DNA of 64,000 bases from Sinorhizobium numidicum. Lineage in GTDB: Bacteria; Pseudomonadota; Alphaproteobacteria; Rhizobiales; Rhizobiaceae. The translations under genes and the position numbers were made by a program. Each line of letters opens with the position of its first letter. Within the stretch, counting starts at the first letter, position 1. The notes beneath the pieces were generated by a model. It was not told where the DNA came from. It saw only the letters and a list, made by a program, of their open reading frames with translations, and did no database searches. Shown piece after piece: positions 17,357 through 26,357 of this stretch. The DNA lies in contig NZ_CP120368.1 of assembly GCF_029892045.1 (NCBI RefSeq), positions 1,114,001 through 1,178,000 on the forward strand. The letters are read 5' to 3'.

Positions 17357-17983
17357 CTAACCGGAATAGCCGTGGCGGGCGAAAAAGCGATCGAGCTCCC
17401 TCTGCTCCGGTGCTTGCCCGGTGAAAATTTCCACATATTCCGGGATGCGTTTCATGCGGACGGAGATATCCTCCGTCGTCTGCATAGAGATGTATCCGAT
17501 CTGCACCAGATAGATCGTGCGCGCCCGAACATCGGCGTGAGGCTCGTCGTAGCCGAACCGCAGGAACATGCGCGACAGCGCCTCAAGGCGCTGCTGGTCG
17601 GCGCTTTGGACCTCCGCCAGGATTTCAGGTGATTGGAGGGCCCAGCTCCTCACGGCGAACTCGAATTGCGAGTCGAAGAGCTCGCGGTTGAGCCAGCAAT
17701 CGAAGACGTTCAGCATCGCCTCGGCGACCGTCTCGGCATAGGCCCCAGCCTGTTTGACGAGGTTGCCCGTGTTCTTCTCGCGCCAGCGCGAGACCAGCGC
17801 ATCAAGCAGTTCCTCGCGATCCTTGAAAAACCAGTAGAAGCTCGTCCGCGACAAGTTCAGCTTCTTCGCCAGCGGCTGGATTTTCACCGCATCGACGCCC
17901 GCCTCCAGCAAGGACTCGTAAGCCGCGCCCAACCAAACATCCGGCGATCCACGCCAGCCGCTATCGTTCATGGTCTGCTCCAT
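17357..17983 (-). CDS. TetR-family transcriptional regulator
   Basis: A 208-residue regulator. Residues about 17-62 form the helix-turn-helix domain (AYESLLEAGVDAVKIQPLAKKLNLS in two parts, then RTSFYWFFKDREELLDALV). The rest is a helical ligand and dimer domain. It is the first gene of the operon tetR-proC-SBP-permease-ATPase and is divergent from the flavin oxidoreductase gene. Two ATGTACAT palindromes lie in the shared promoter region, so it probably represses both directions until a betaine or pathway intermediate binds. Confidence 0.88.
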   Translation of the reverse strand: MEQTMNDSGWRGSPDVWLGAAYESLLEAGVDAVKIQPLAKKLNLSRTSFYWFFKDREELLDALVSRWREKNTGNLVKQAGAYAETVAEAMLNVFDCWLNRELFDSQFEFAVRSWALQSPEILAEVQSADQQRLEALSRMFLRFGYDEPHADVRARTIYLVQIGYISMQTTEDISVRMKRIPEYVEIFTGQAPEQRELDRFFARHGYSG

Positions 17984-18020
17984 AATTGCTTCCTAACAAA
18001 TCGAGGGAGGCTGCGCAAGA

Positions 18021-18086
18021 AAAATGTACATCAATGTCAATCTGGATGACTTTTGTGATCTCTGTGTTGACGCATATGTACATTTT
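18021..18086. promoter_or_regulatory. paired TetR operators and divergent promoter
   Basis: AAAATGTACAT at 18021-18031 and its exact reverse complement ATGTACATTTT at 18076-18086 each contain the palindrome ATGTACAT. The second copy lies within the spacer of a plausible promoter for the rightward gene (TTGACG at 18068-18073, TACGCT at 18091-18096). Repression of both divergent operons by the adjacent TetR protein is the simplest reading. Confidence 0.6.
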
Positions 18087-18126
18087 CGATTACGCTCCTG
18101 AACATCTCTAAATCGGAGCCCGGCAG

Positions 18127-20163
18127 ATGTCGAACGACCCCCTCCTTCAATCCTACCAGCTGAAGCACCTGACGCTGCGCAACCGCATCATCGTGACCGC
18201 GCACGAGCCCGCCTATCCGGAGGACGGCATGCCGAAGGCGCGGTATCGCGCCTACACCGTGGAGCGCGCGAGAGGAGGTGTGGCGATGACGATGACCGCC
18301 GGGTCCGCGGCCGTCTCGAAGGACAGCCCGCCGGTGTTCAACAACCTGCTCGCCTACAAGGACGAGATAGTGCCGTGGATCAGGGAGATGACCGACGCCG
18401 TGCACGAGGAGGGTGCGGCGATCATGATCCAGCTCACCCATCTCGGCCGGCGCACGCGTTGGGACAAGGGCGAGTGGCTGCCGGTTGTCGCTCCCTCGCA
18501 TCACCGCGAAGCGTCGCACCGCGCTTTTCCCAAGAAAATAGAAGACTGGGACATCGAGAGAATCATCAAGGACTTCGCCGATGCGGCCGAGCGCATGAAG
18601 GCGGGCGGCATGGATGGCGTCGAACTGGAGGCCTACGGCCACCTACTCGACCAGTTCGCGTCGCCGCTGACGAACGAGCTAGACGGTCCTTACGGCGGCT
18701 CGCTCGAAAACCGCATGCGCTTCTGTTTCGACGTTCTGAAGGCGATCCGCATGCGCGTCGGAGACGATTTCATCCTGGGCGTGCGATACACGGCCGATGA
18801 ATGTCTTCCCGGCGGGACGGGCAAAGCGGAAGGCCTTGAAATCTCCAAGCGCCTCAAGGAAAGCGGGCTTATCGATTACCTGAACGTTATCCGTGGGCAT
18901 ATCGACACGGACGCCGGCCTCACCGATGTAATTCCCATCCAAGGCATGGCCAATTCGCCGCATCTCGATTTCGCGGGCGAAATTCGCGCTGTCACGAACT
19001 TCCCGACCTTCCATGCTGCGAAGATCCCCGATGTCGCCACCGCCCGCCACGCGATCGCATCCGGCAAGGTCGACATGGTCGGGATGACGCGTGCCCACAT
19101 GACCGACCCGCACATCGTGCAGAAGATCATCGAGAAGCGTGAGGACGACATTCGACCCTGTGTTGGGGCGAACTACTGTCTCGACCGTATCTACCAGGGT
19201 GGCGCCGCCTACTGCATCCACAATGCCGCGACCGGACGTGAGCTGACGATGCCACATACCATCGCGAAGGCGGGCGTTCGAAAGAAGGTCGTGATCGTCG
19301 GCGCCGGACCGGCCGGTCTAGAGGCGGCGCGCGTGGCGGGCGAGCGCGGCCACCACGTCGTCGTCTTCGAAGCGGCGAATAACGCAGGCGGACAGATCCG
19401 GCTGACAGCCCAGAGCGAGCGCCGCCGGGAGATGATCAGCATCATCGACTGGCGCATGAGCCAATGCGAGAAGCTGGGCGTCATTTTCCATTTCAACACA
19501 TGGGCGGAAGCGGAGACCGTTCAGGCCGAAAACCCGGATGTCGTGATTATCGCGACCGGCGGGCTTCCCCATACCGAGGTTCTGTCAAGAGGCAACGAAC
19601 TCGTCGTTTCCGCCTGGGATGTTATCTCCGGCGATGTCAAGCCGGGCACCAACGTGCTCATCTTCGACGACGCCGGCGACCATGCCGGCCTGCAGGCCGC
19701 CGAACTTCTCGCCAATGCCGGCGCCAAGGTCGAGATCATGACGCCCGACCGCTCCTTCGCGCCGGAAGTCATGGCGATGAACCTCGTGCCCTATATGCGG
19801 TCTTTGCAGAAATTGGACGTCACCTTTACCGTCACCTACCGCCTGGAAGCGGTCGAGAAGAGCGGCAATCAACTCGTCGCCCATGTAGGCAGCGATTACG
19901 GTGGCGTCGAAAAGCAACGGACGTTCGACCAGATTATCGTTAATCACGGCACCATTCCGCTCGACGATCTGTACTTCGAACTGAAGCCGGCCTCGAGCAA
20001 TCTCGGCGAGACGTCGCACGAGCAGTTGATCGCCGGCGAGCCGCAATCTGTTGTGCGCAACCCGGAAGGCAAGTTCCAGCTCTTCCGCATCGGCGATGCG
20101 GTTGCTGCACGCAACACGCACGCGGCGATCTACGACGCGCTTCGCCTTCTCAAGGACATCTGA
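18127..20163 (+). CDS. NADH:flavin oxidoreductase, StcD/DgcA-like N-methyl-amino-acid demethylase
   Basis: A 678-residue protein with an N-terminal FMN barrel of the Old Yellow Enzyme family (LRNRIIVTAHEPAY, IQLTHLGRRT, LDGPYGGSLENRMRF), a cysteine-rich linker for a 4Fe-4S cluster (CVGANYCLDRIYQGG, AYCIHN), and a C-terminal dinucleotide-binding domain (VVIVGAGPAGLEAARVAGERG, ATGGLPHTEV). This is the layout of 2,4-dienoyl-CoA reductase and of the dimethylglycine/N-methylproline demethylases DgcA and StcD. In this locus demethylation of a tertiary amine made by the Rieske enzyme is most likely. It leads an operon with the cupin gene 51 bp downstream. Confidence 0.85.
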   Translation: MSNDPLLQSYQLKHLTLRNRIIVTAHEPAYPEDGMPKARYRAYTVERARGGVAMTMTAGSAAVSKDSPPVFNNLLAYKDEIVPWIREMTDAVHEEGAAIMIQLTHLGRRTRWDKGEWLPVVAPSHHREASHRAFPKKIEDWDIERIIKDFADAAERMKAGGMDGVELEAYGHLLDQFASPLTNELDGPYGGSLENRMRFCFDVLKAIRMRVGDDFILGVRYTADECLPGGTGKAEGLEISKRLKESGLIDYLNVIRGHIDTDAGLTDVIPIQGMANSPHLDFAGEIRAVTNFPTFHAAKIPDVATARHAIASGKVDMVGMTRAHMTDPHIVQKIIEKREDDIRPCVGANYCLDRIYQGGAAYCIHNAATGRELTMPHTIAKAGVRKKVVIVGAGPAGLEAARVAGERGHHVVVFEAANNAGGQIRLTAQSERRREMISIIDWRMSQCEKLGVIFHFNTWAEAETVQAENPDVVIIATGGLPHTEVLSRGNELVVSAWDVISGDVKPGTNVLIFDDAGDHAGLQAAELLANAGAKVEIMTPDRSFAPEVMAMNLVPYMRSLQKLDVTFTVTYRLEAVEKSGNQLVAHVGSDYGGVEKQRTFDQIIVNHGTIPLDDLYFELKPASSNLGETSHEQLIAGEPQSVVRNPEGKFQLFRIGDAVAARNTHAAIYDALRLLKDI

Positions 20164-20214
20164 CGCCGGGCGGGCCGCCAAGCAGCAGCCCCCGCTTCAT
20201 CAGAGGGATACTCA

Positions 20215-20817
20215 ATGACAAGCCGAAGCGAAGTCCTTCAGTTGTTCATCGATGCCGCTCTCGCCGCGTTTGAACAGTTCGCGCAGGCTTCGGAATCACG
20301 CCGGTCGATCCGGCAGATCTCTTCTGCGCTGGAAGTGCCGGCTACCGAAAGGCCCGGCTCCGGCAGCCGGCTGCCGGTGTGTTTCCACCTTGAGGCGGCG
20401 CTCGCCATCGAAACGGAACACGAGTCGCTCCGCCGTTTGGTCGATCGGTTCAAGGCGATCGAACCGTTGCTTGAATGGCGGCGCCGCTCGAACTATGACG
20501 GTTCCGAGAGCGAGAATTTCTTCGAAGGACATGCCAATGCGATGATCATCGGTCCCGGCGGTCTCGAAGAGCGCAGGGACGTTTGGCTCGGGGTAACATT
20601 GATGGCGCCGAACGTGCGGTATCCGAACCACGACCACGCCCCGGAGGAGGTATACCTCGTCCTTTCAGATGGAGAATTTCGGCAGGGCGAGGCCGCCTGG
20701 TTCTCGCCCGGCATCGGCGGCTCTTTCTATAACCCTCCAGGCGTCAAACACGCGATGCGGTCGCTAGAGAGGCCGCTGTTGGCCTTCTGGGCATTGCTTT
20801 CGGCAAAGCCGGCATAG
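20215..20817 (+). CDS. DddQ-like cupin, DMSP-lyase superfamily
   Basis: A 200-residue protein: an N-terminal helical part (1-120) and a C-terminal cupin barrel. H141, E145, Y147 and H179 (NHDHAPEEVYLVL, YNPPGVKHAMR) have the same spacing as the metal ligands and catalytic tyrosine I recall for DddQ (H125, E129, Y131, H163). DMSP lyases split dimethylsulfoniopropionate to acrylate and dimethyl sulfide using a metal and the tyrosine as base. The substrate here is unproven: a related betaine could be cleaved instead. The ATG follows GAGGGATACTCA. It is co-transcribed with the flavin oxidoreductase in a betaine locus. Confidence 0.75.
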   Translation: MTSRSEVLQLFIDAALAAFEQFAQASESRRSIRQISSALEVPATERPGSGSRLPVCFHLEAALAIETEHESLRRLVDRFKAIEPLLEWRRRSNYDGSESENFFEGHANAMIIGPGGLEERRDVWLGVTLMAPNVRYPNHDHAPEEVYLVLSDGEFRQGEAAWFSPGIGGSFYNPPGVKHAMRSLERPLLAFWALLSAKPA

Positions 20818-20820
20818 CAA

Positions 20821-21181
20821 GCCCACGGGGGGAACATTTCGCTCTCACGGCGCGCAACAAAGATCGCGTAGAGGCCAAGGCGGCTCGGCTGAGGGTGCCG
20901 GCGAACTTCCCATGCGGTTTCCTGTGTGACCCGGCGGTACAGCCGCTCCACGGTGGCAACGCCCGCACCGGTAATCAGGGCGGTTGGAAGCCGCAATGAG
21001 CGGATAAAGGAAGCCGCTACGCCACGACGAGGATGCTTTCCAACCCGACCCGACCCGGATCGGCCCTCATGGTATTGAAGCCAGTCGGGCTGTCGTACTC
21101 GGTCAGCCGGTCCCCCCAGTTTTTCGGCGGCATCCGGGTTCAAGACGGACGCAATCCGTTGCAGCAAGGCGTCTTCGAATG
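20821..21181 (-). pseudogene. Tn3-family transposase fragment, multiply frameshifted
   Basis: Read on the minus strand from about 21181, the stretch gives EDALLQRIASVLNPDAAEKL, then in another frame FNTMRADPGRVGLESIL, then back in the first frame VERLYRRVTQETAWEVRRH and LGLYAIFVARRESEM. These fit consecutive parts of the N-terminal half of a Tn3-family TnpA, in order, with at least two frame changes and no catalytic domain. It is a transposon scar that begins four bases after the cupin stop and may mark the right side of the accessory region. Confidence 0.6.
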
Positions 21182-21335
21182 TGCGTCGCGTTCACGTATC
21201 GGACACTAAAAGAACAACCATTCAGGCCGTTAGTCGCGCGGGGTAAGTCCCTTTAGGAAAGGCATCCCCGATGAACCTGTCCTAATCCTCCTGCAAATCG
21301 AATTCGTCCGCAAAGCCTCCAGTCGAAGGTCGTCT

Positions 21336-21683
21336 ATGTCGTTTCAGCGTGGAGAAGACGGTTTTCCCGTCTGGAACGATGGGCGGTGGGTTTTGATCGA
21401 CCAGAGAAAAACATCACTCGATCCCTGGCTGCACAAACGGCGGATGTCCCTCTTTCCGAATGACGTACCCAAAGGGCACTACCAGCTCCAGGTAAGCGAC
21501 GCGGCGAACGTTCAACTTGGCAGAATGTCCGGCATCGTTCCCGGTCCGTCCCCGCTGGGAACTACCTGCCTATCGGACTGTCTTGACTGTTGTCCCGTCG
21601 CCGATCGTGTCCCATCATGCGGCGGTACCCGGTCCCGTCTCGCGCTCGAATGGGTTCGGGAGATTCGCGAATCTCTTCGTTGA
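21336..21683 (+). CDS. hypothetical protein, low support
   Basis: A 115-residue frame whose first 65 residues (WNDGRWVLIDQRKTSLDPW, SLFPNDVPKGHYQLQVSD) have balanced composition, while the rest is cysteine- and serine-rich and less convincing. No good ribosome binding site is seen. It may be a remnant at the island border. No family is recognised. Confidence 0.25.
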   Translation: MSFQRGEDGFPVWNDGRWVLIDQRKTSLDPWLHKRRMSLFPNDVPKGHYQLQVSDAANVQLGRMSGIVPGPSPLGTTCLSDCLDCCPVADRVPSCGGTRSRLALEWVREIRESLR

Positions 21684-22137
21684 TTCTGTTGGGAATCGGC
21701 AAGAAGGCAGGTCAGTTGCACCGCGTGAGCCTGCTCTCCGGCACCGGCCGCCTCCGAAAATACAAGGCCTGAATGGCACCGGCGCCCGGTTTTGTCCCTG
21801 TTTTGGGCTGTTTTTTGCCTCTTTCTGAAACGGATGGTGCCGTGCGGCGTTACGCTAACCCCCGGTGACCAAAGGATTTTCTTAATAGTTTGTTAATTCT
21901 CTCAGGCCGTCTGGGGCGATTTTGTGTCGTTTCAGCAACAGGGATCAGGGAAGGGCGGCGCAAAGCACATGATCTGGTAAGTTGGGCGTTGCGCGCCCCA
22001 CCCGGTTTTGTATTTTCAACTCCGGAAGCAAGGGCGGTTGATCGTCCGACTTCTTGAACGTTGGGGATGGGGCAGGGAACGCTGTCCTTCAGCAAAGAAA
22101 CCCAGACCCGTTTGAAACTTTTGACTGGAGGTCAGAA
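21684..22137. other. 454-bp upstream region of the porin gene
   Basis: No gene is supported. The part from 21850 to 21960 is AT-rich and contains a perfect CtrA-type site. The region should hold the porin promoter and a long untranslated leader, as is usual for abundant outer-membrane proteins. Confidence 0.45.
21882..21896. promoter_or_regulatory. CtrA-type box upstream of the porin
   Basis: TTAA-TAGTTTG-TTAA matches the alphaproteobacterial CtrA full site TTAA-N7-TTAA exactly, about 240 bp before the porin start. Chance occurrence in AT-rich DNA is possible. Confidence 0.45.
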
Positions 22138-23190
22138 ATGAACATCAAGAGCCTTCTTCTCGGCTCCGCTGCTGCTCTCGCAGCAGTATCCGGCGCTCAG
22201 GCAGCCGACGCTATTGTCGCTGCCGAGCCGGAGCCCCTGGAATACGTTCGCGTTTGCGACGCTTTCGGCACGGGCTACTTCTACATTCCGGGCACGGAAA
22301 CCTGCCTCAAGATCAGCGGCTTCATCCGCTTCCAGACGACGTTCGGCGAAGATCAGTCCGGTTCGTCTGACTGGGATGCCTTCTCTCGTGGCTTCATCGC
22401 ATTCGACGCCAAGAGCGATACTGAATTCGGCACGCTGACCGGCTTCTTCGCGATCGAAGCCGACCAGGACAACCAGAACAGCAACAACTTCAAAGTTGAC
22501 GAAGCTTACATTCAGCTCGGCGGCTTCAAGGTTGGTTCCTTCTGGAGCTGGTGGGATAAGGGTCTGAACGGCGAAACCGACATCAACGGTAACGACACCA
22601 CCAAGTTCAACTCGGTTGCTTACCTCTATGATGGTGGCACGTTCCAGGCTGGTGTGGCTGTTGAAGAACTCGAAGGCGTAACCTCCAAGCCGAACGGTGT
22701 TGGTGTTTCCGCCATCGTTTCCGCGTCGCTCGGCGGCGTATCCTTCGACCTCCTTGGCAGCTATGACTCGGAAGTTGAAGAAGGCGCAATCCGTGGTCTC
22801 GTTTCTGCAGATCTCGGCCCGGGCGTGCTTCAGGCTCTCGCCATCTGGTCGTCTGACCCGAACGCTTACTGGTCGGTTTCGGAATGGAGCGTTGCTGCTT
22901 CGTACCGCTTCAATGCAACCGAGAAGTTTGCAATCACCCCCGGCGCTCAGTACTTCGGCAATATCCGCAACGGCGTTGAGTTCAACGACGCTTGGGTTGG
23001 CTCGCTTGGCAACGAAGGCTTCGGCAATGGCGATGCTTGGAAGGTCGGTATCACAGGTGATTACCAGATCACCGAAGGTCTCGCGACTCGTGTAACGGTT
23101 AATTACACCGAAGTCGACTACGACACTCCGATTGCTGGTGCTCAAGACGATTTCATCTCGGGCTTCGTCCGCCTGCAGCGCGACTTCTAA
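22138..23190 (+). CDS. ropA: RopA-type outer-membrane porin
   Basis: A 350-residue alphaproteobacterial porin (Porin_2 type). A signal peptide (MNIKSLLLGSAAALAAVSG, cleavage after AQA) is followed by EPLEYVRVCDAFGTGYFYIP and ETCLKISGFIR, the cysteine-pair start typical of rhizobial porins. Alternating beta strands and a C-terminal strand ending in phenylalanine (RLQRDF) follow, as needed for outer-membrane assembly. It forms a general diffusion channel. The ATG lies after GGAGGTCAGAA, a strong ribosome binding site, and codon use is that of a highly expressed gene. A strong terminator follows. Confidence 0.95.
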   Translation: MNIKSLLLGSAAALAAVSGAQAADAIVAAEPEPLEYVRVCDAFGTGYFYIPGTETCLKISGFIRFQTTFGEDQSGSSDWDAFSRGFIAFDAKSDTEFGTLTGFFAIEADQDNQNSNNFKVDEAYIQLGGFKVGSFWSWWDKGLNGETDINGNDTTKFNSVAYLYDGGTFQAGVAVEELEGVTSKPNGVGVSAIVSASLGGVSFDLLGSYDSEVEEGAIRGLVSADLGPGVLQALAIWSSDPNAYWSVSEWSVAASYRFNATEKFAITPGAQYFGNIRNGVEFNDAWVGSLGNEGFGNGDAWKVGITGDYQITEGLATRVTVNYTEVDYDTPIAGAQDDFISGFVRLQRDF

Positions 23191-23217
23191 TCTGACCTGA
23201 CCTCGGTCAGTGAGAGA

Positions 23218-23245
23218 AGCCCGGCTCTCGAGCCGGGCTTTTCTT
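23218..23245 (+). terminator. intrinsic terminator of the porin gene
   Basis: A nine-base-pair stem AGCCCGGCT/AGCCGGGCT with a CTCG loop followed by TTTCTTTG, 27 bp after the porin stop. Confidence 0.9.
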
Positions 23246-23333
23246 TGTGTTTGCGGTGACGTGGAAGTGCGGACGAGCGCCGCTGCTTTTTTTGCCAATG
23301 TTAGCCGTGGTGGCCAGCAGGTGAAGAGATCGC

Positions 23334-24254
23334 CTAGCCTCTAATGAAGGCGGCTATTTCGTGCCTCAATCCGTCGAGATGCAGGAGCGGTGCGTGCCCC
23401 TGGCCGGTCGCAGTTGTGGTCACCAGGCCTGGATGCCGCCTGACCATTTCCTCGACGGTGGTCTGCGACAGCAAGCTGGAGTATTGGCCGCGAATGACCA
23501 TCATGGGCAGCCCGGCGAAGGCGTCGAATTGCGGCCATAAGCTAGAAAGCACGGCGTCGGCGTTGAGCGCCTGCAATTGGCTTGCGATCGCAGGATCGAA
23601 GTCGGTGATCGGAACCCCACCTTCGTCCCGATAGATTGCTTTGGCCATGTCCTCCCAATCCTCGTGGCGCAGGATCGGGAAATCTTCGCCATGAATTGCC
23701 TGCAAATAGTGAGGTGCCGCAGCCCAGCTGTCGGGCGCTGTCGCGGCGTTGAGATAATCCCTGATTCGAACGAGGCCACCGATCTCGACGACCGGACCGA
23801 TGTCGTTGAGAATCGCACCCGCGATCAGAGCCGGGGCGGAGCCGATGAGATGGTGAAGGATTAGCCCTCCGCGCGACGTGCCGATGAAGATTGCCTTCTG
23901 CACGCCGAAATACCTGCAGGCGGTGATGACGTCGTCGGCTTCCACCGCGATTGTGTAGCGGCTCTTGTCGTCATCGCGCTGTGACTGCCCTCGGCCTCGA
24001 TAATCGAGTGCAATGACAGGGCGTGCGCCGCCGGCCGCAGAGGCGAGAAAGACAGCCAGCGGGTGGAAATCTCGGCTGTTGCGTGTGAGGCCGGGCAAGC
24101 AGATGACCGGTGTATTCGCATGACTACGCCAGTTGTCGACAGAGTAGGATCTGCCGTAGAGTTTCAGCCCGTCTTTCGCATGAAAATAATGTTCCTGAAA
24201 CACTTGACCTCTCACTCGCCATCGCCCGGCGGTTCGCGACGCCGCTCTCGCCAT
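23334..24254 (-). CDS. alpha/beta hydrolase
   Basis: Up to 306 residues with the alpha/beta hydrolase core: a PVICLPGLTRNSRDF oxyanion region, DYRGRGQSQRD, the nucleophile elbow GTSRGG, a late acidic residue in VIRGQYSSLLS, and the catalytic histidine in GQGHAPLLH. The substrate is unknown; family members hydrolyse esters, lactones or other bonds. The true start may be a GTG at 24203 (AGAGGTCAA just upstream, protein beginning VFQEHYFHAKDG), which would remove 17 residues. It lies 24 bp downstream of the transglycosylase gene and is probably co-transcribed. Confidence 0.85.
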   Translation of the reverse strand: MARAASRTAGRWRVRGQVFQEHYFHAKDGLKLYGRSYSVDNWRSHANTPVICLPGLTRNSRDFHPLAVFLASAAGGARPVIALDYRGRGQSQRDDDKSRYTIAVEADDVITACRYFGVQKAIFIGTSRGGLILHHLIGSAPALIAGAILNDIGPVVEIGGLVRIRDYLNAATAPDSWAAAPHYLQAIHGEDFPILRHEDWEDMAKAIYRDEGGVPITDFDPAIASQLQALNADAVLSSLWPQFDAFAGLPMMVIRGQYSSLLSQTTVEEMVRRHPGLVTTTATGQGHAPLLHLDGLRHEIAAFIRG

Positions 24255-24278
24255 TCAGTAGTATTAGCGGTAGAGAAT

Positions 24279-26357
24279 TCAGGACGGATTGCGGCCCATT
24301 CTGAGGTCCGAGACAATGTCCGTCTTTTGTTCGAGACGTGACTTATAGACCTGGTAATTCTCCATCACTCGCTGGACGTAGTTGCGCGTTTCCTGGAAGG
24401 GGATTCGTTCGATCCAGTCGACCACATCGTCAATGGGCTTGCCGCGCGGGTCGCCGTAGCGCGCCAGCCATTCCGGCACGCGGCGCGGCCCGGCATTGTA
24501 GGCGATGAATGTCAGGACGTAGGAGCCGCCGAAACTGTCGATTTGCTCGCCGATATAGTGGGCTCCGAGGGTGGCATTGTAGCCCGCATCGGTCGTCAGG
24601 CGCTCCTTGGAATAGGCAAGCCCGTAGCGGCTAGCGACCCCTTTGGCGGTGCCAGGAAGAAGCTGTAGCAGACCGCGGGCGTTCGCCGCGGAAACTGCAG
24701 ACGGATTGAACGCGCTTTCCTGGCGGGCAATCGCATAGGCGAGCGCCTTGCCAGCGCCATCGATATTGGCACTCGATGGAATTACGCCGACCGGAAAGGC
24801 AAGGGCGGCGACATCAATGCCGCGAGCGAAGGCGACCTTACCGATCTGCAGCGAAAGCTGATGGCTGCGTGTCCCCTCTGCCCGCGCCGCAAGAATCGCA
24901 AGCTCGCCCGGGCTGGTCAGGTCCTCGGCAAGCGTCCGATAGAGGCTGTCCGCGCGCCAGCCATGGCCCGCGGCTTCGAGCCGGGCAATAGCCCTAACGG
25001 CCTCGCGGCTTTCAAAGCGCGTGCGGTCTTCCGCAGTCGGGGAGGGATAGCGCACATCGAGCGTGGAGCGTCCGATGCGGGCCGCGGCAAGCTGTCCATA
25101 GAACGTGCCCGGATAGCGCGCCGCATTGGCAAAATACTCGTTCGACCTGCCAGGGCCGCCGGCCTCGGCGGCTCGCCCAAGCCAGTACCAGGCGCGCGAG
25201 GCGGAGATCGGTCGGCCCGAGGTCTCCAGAATCTTTCGGAAATGACGTGCCGCCGTTGTCGGATCTTCCAAACCGCGAAGCGCATACCATCCGGCGTGGA
25301 ATTCCGCATCGACGATATCCGTTGCCTCGGTTGCCGCATGGTTTGCGGCGACGCGATAGGCGCCGCGGAAGTCTCCTTTGTCGAGCAGTCCGCGACTGAT
25401 GATGCGCTGTTCCGTCCACCATTCGCCGGGATTGACAAGAGCACCCTTATCCTTCGGCATCCGAGTGAGAAGTTTTGCCGCGTCCTGGTATTTTTCCTGC
25501 TTGCGCAGATGCTCGATGCGGACAAACAGGTAAGCGGGACGGTCGCGCCACGATGGATCAACCGTCGCAAGTAGCGACGCTGCGTTGCTGCTGCCGCGAA
25601 TGACGGCCGTCCAGGCGCGGTAAAGCGACTGTGCTTCGCCGAGTTTGCTAAGGCGCTCTGCCTGTTCGACGCGGCTGCGATAGAGAAGCATCTCCATCCG
25701 GCGCCTGTGGTCGGCGCTCGTCAGGAGATCGGAAAATTCCGATAGAATTTTGGTTTCGACATCCCCGCCCAGCGCGTCCTTGAGCCAGATCTCGCGTAGG
25801 CATTTTGCAGCCGCCGGGGCTTCTCCCTTCGCGACGAGCGCCCGAGCGAGAATGATGGTCCCCTCCGCCGTTTCCGGTTTGGTCGGGCCGAAGGCGGCGA
25901 TAACGTCCGCTGCTGGCGGGTTTTCGCGATAAAGCGCGCGTTCCGAATGGGCGCGCAACGATTTCGGCCCGGGCCAGCCCTGAAGCTCCCGTTCGGCCTC
26001 GGCGATCTCGTAGGACGGAATGCCTTTCTGCCCGGAAACGGCGATCGCCCAGGTGAGGATGTGCCGGTCGAGCGTTACCGCCCGCATGCCGTCGCGAATG
26101 GCGATCGCCTTTTCAGGCTGCCGGTCGGACAGGGCATCGAGGCCCGTCTTCAGGTCTCCGTTGATCGCGACATTGATGGCGGCGGTCGCGGCCGATATCG
26201 CGCCGGTCATTTCCCGGGACGCGACGCGTCCTGACTTGCCTGAGGAGCCGGGTTTATTGGCCGGAATCGGCACCCGGATCTCGTCCGCCATGGCCGACGA
26301 AGCCAGCATCGCTGCACCGATGACGGCGGCGACAGACAAAAGGAGAGTTCCGCGCAT
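24279..26357 (-). CDS. slt: soluble lytic murein transglycosylase
   Basis: A 692-residue periplasmic enzyme: signal peptide (MRGTLLLSVAAVIGAAMLA, cleavage near AMA-DE), a long superhelical domain of about 470 residues, and a C-terminal SLT domain with IARQESAFNPSAVSA (catalytic glutamate in RQESAF), NARGLLQLLPGTA and FIAYNAGPRRVPEWL. It cleaves peptidoglycan glycan strands to 1,6-anhydro-muropeptides. The ATG is used rather than the TTG one codon upstream. It stands opposite dapA. Confidence 0.93.
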   Translation of the reverse strand: MRGTLLLSVAAVIGAAMLASSAMADEIRVPIPANKPGSSGKSGRVASREMTGAISAATAAINVAINGDLKTGLDALSDRQPEKAIAIRDGMRAVTLDRHILTWAIAVSGQKGIPSYEIAEAERELQGWPGPKSLRAHSERALYRENPPAADVIAAFGPTKPETAEGTIILARALVAKGEAPAAAKCLREIWLKDALGGDVETKILSEFSDLLTSADHRRRMEMLLYRSRVEQAERLSKLGEAQSLYRAWTAVIRGSSNAASLLATVDPSWRDRPAYLFVRIEHLRKQEKYQDAAKLLTRMPKDKGALVNPGEWWTEQRIISRGLLDKGDFRGAYRVAANHAATEATDIVDAEFHAGWYALRGLEDPTTAARHFRKILETSGRPISASRAWYWLGRAAEAGGPGRSNEYFANAARYPGTFYGQLAAARIGRSTLDVRYPSPTAEDRTRFESREAVRAIARLEAAGHGWRADSLYRTLAEDLTSPGELAILAARAEGTRSHQLSLQIGKVAFARGIDVAALAFPVGVIPSSANIDGAGKALAYAIARQESAFNPSAVSAANARGLLQLLPGTAKGVASRYGLAYSKERLTTDAGYNATLGAHYIGEQIDSFGGSYVLTFIAYNAGPRRVPEWLARYGDPRGKPIDDVVDWIERIPFQETRNYVQRVMENYQVYKSRLEQKTDIVSDLRMGRNPS

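Noticed and set aside
22132..23298. A 388-codon open frame antisense to the porin
   Set aside because: It is a shadow of the strongly biased codon use of the porin gene; no protein features.
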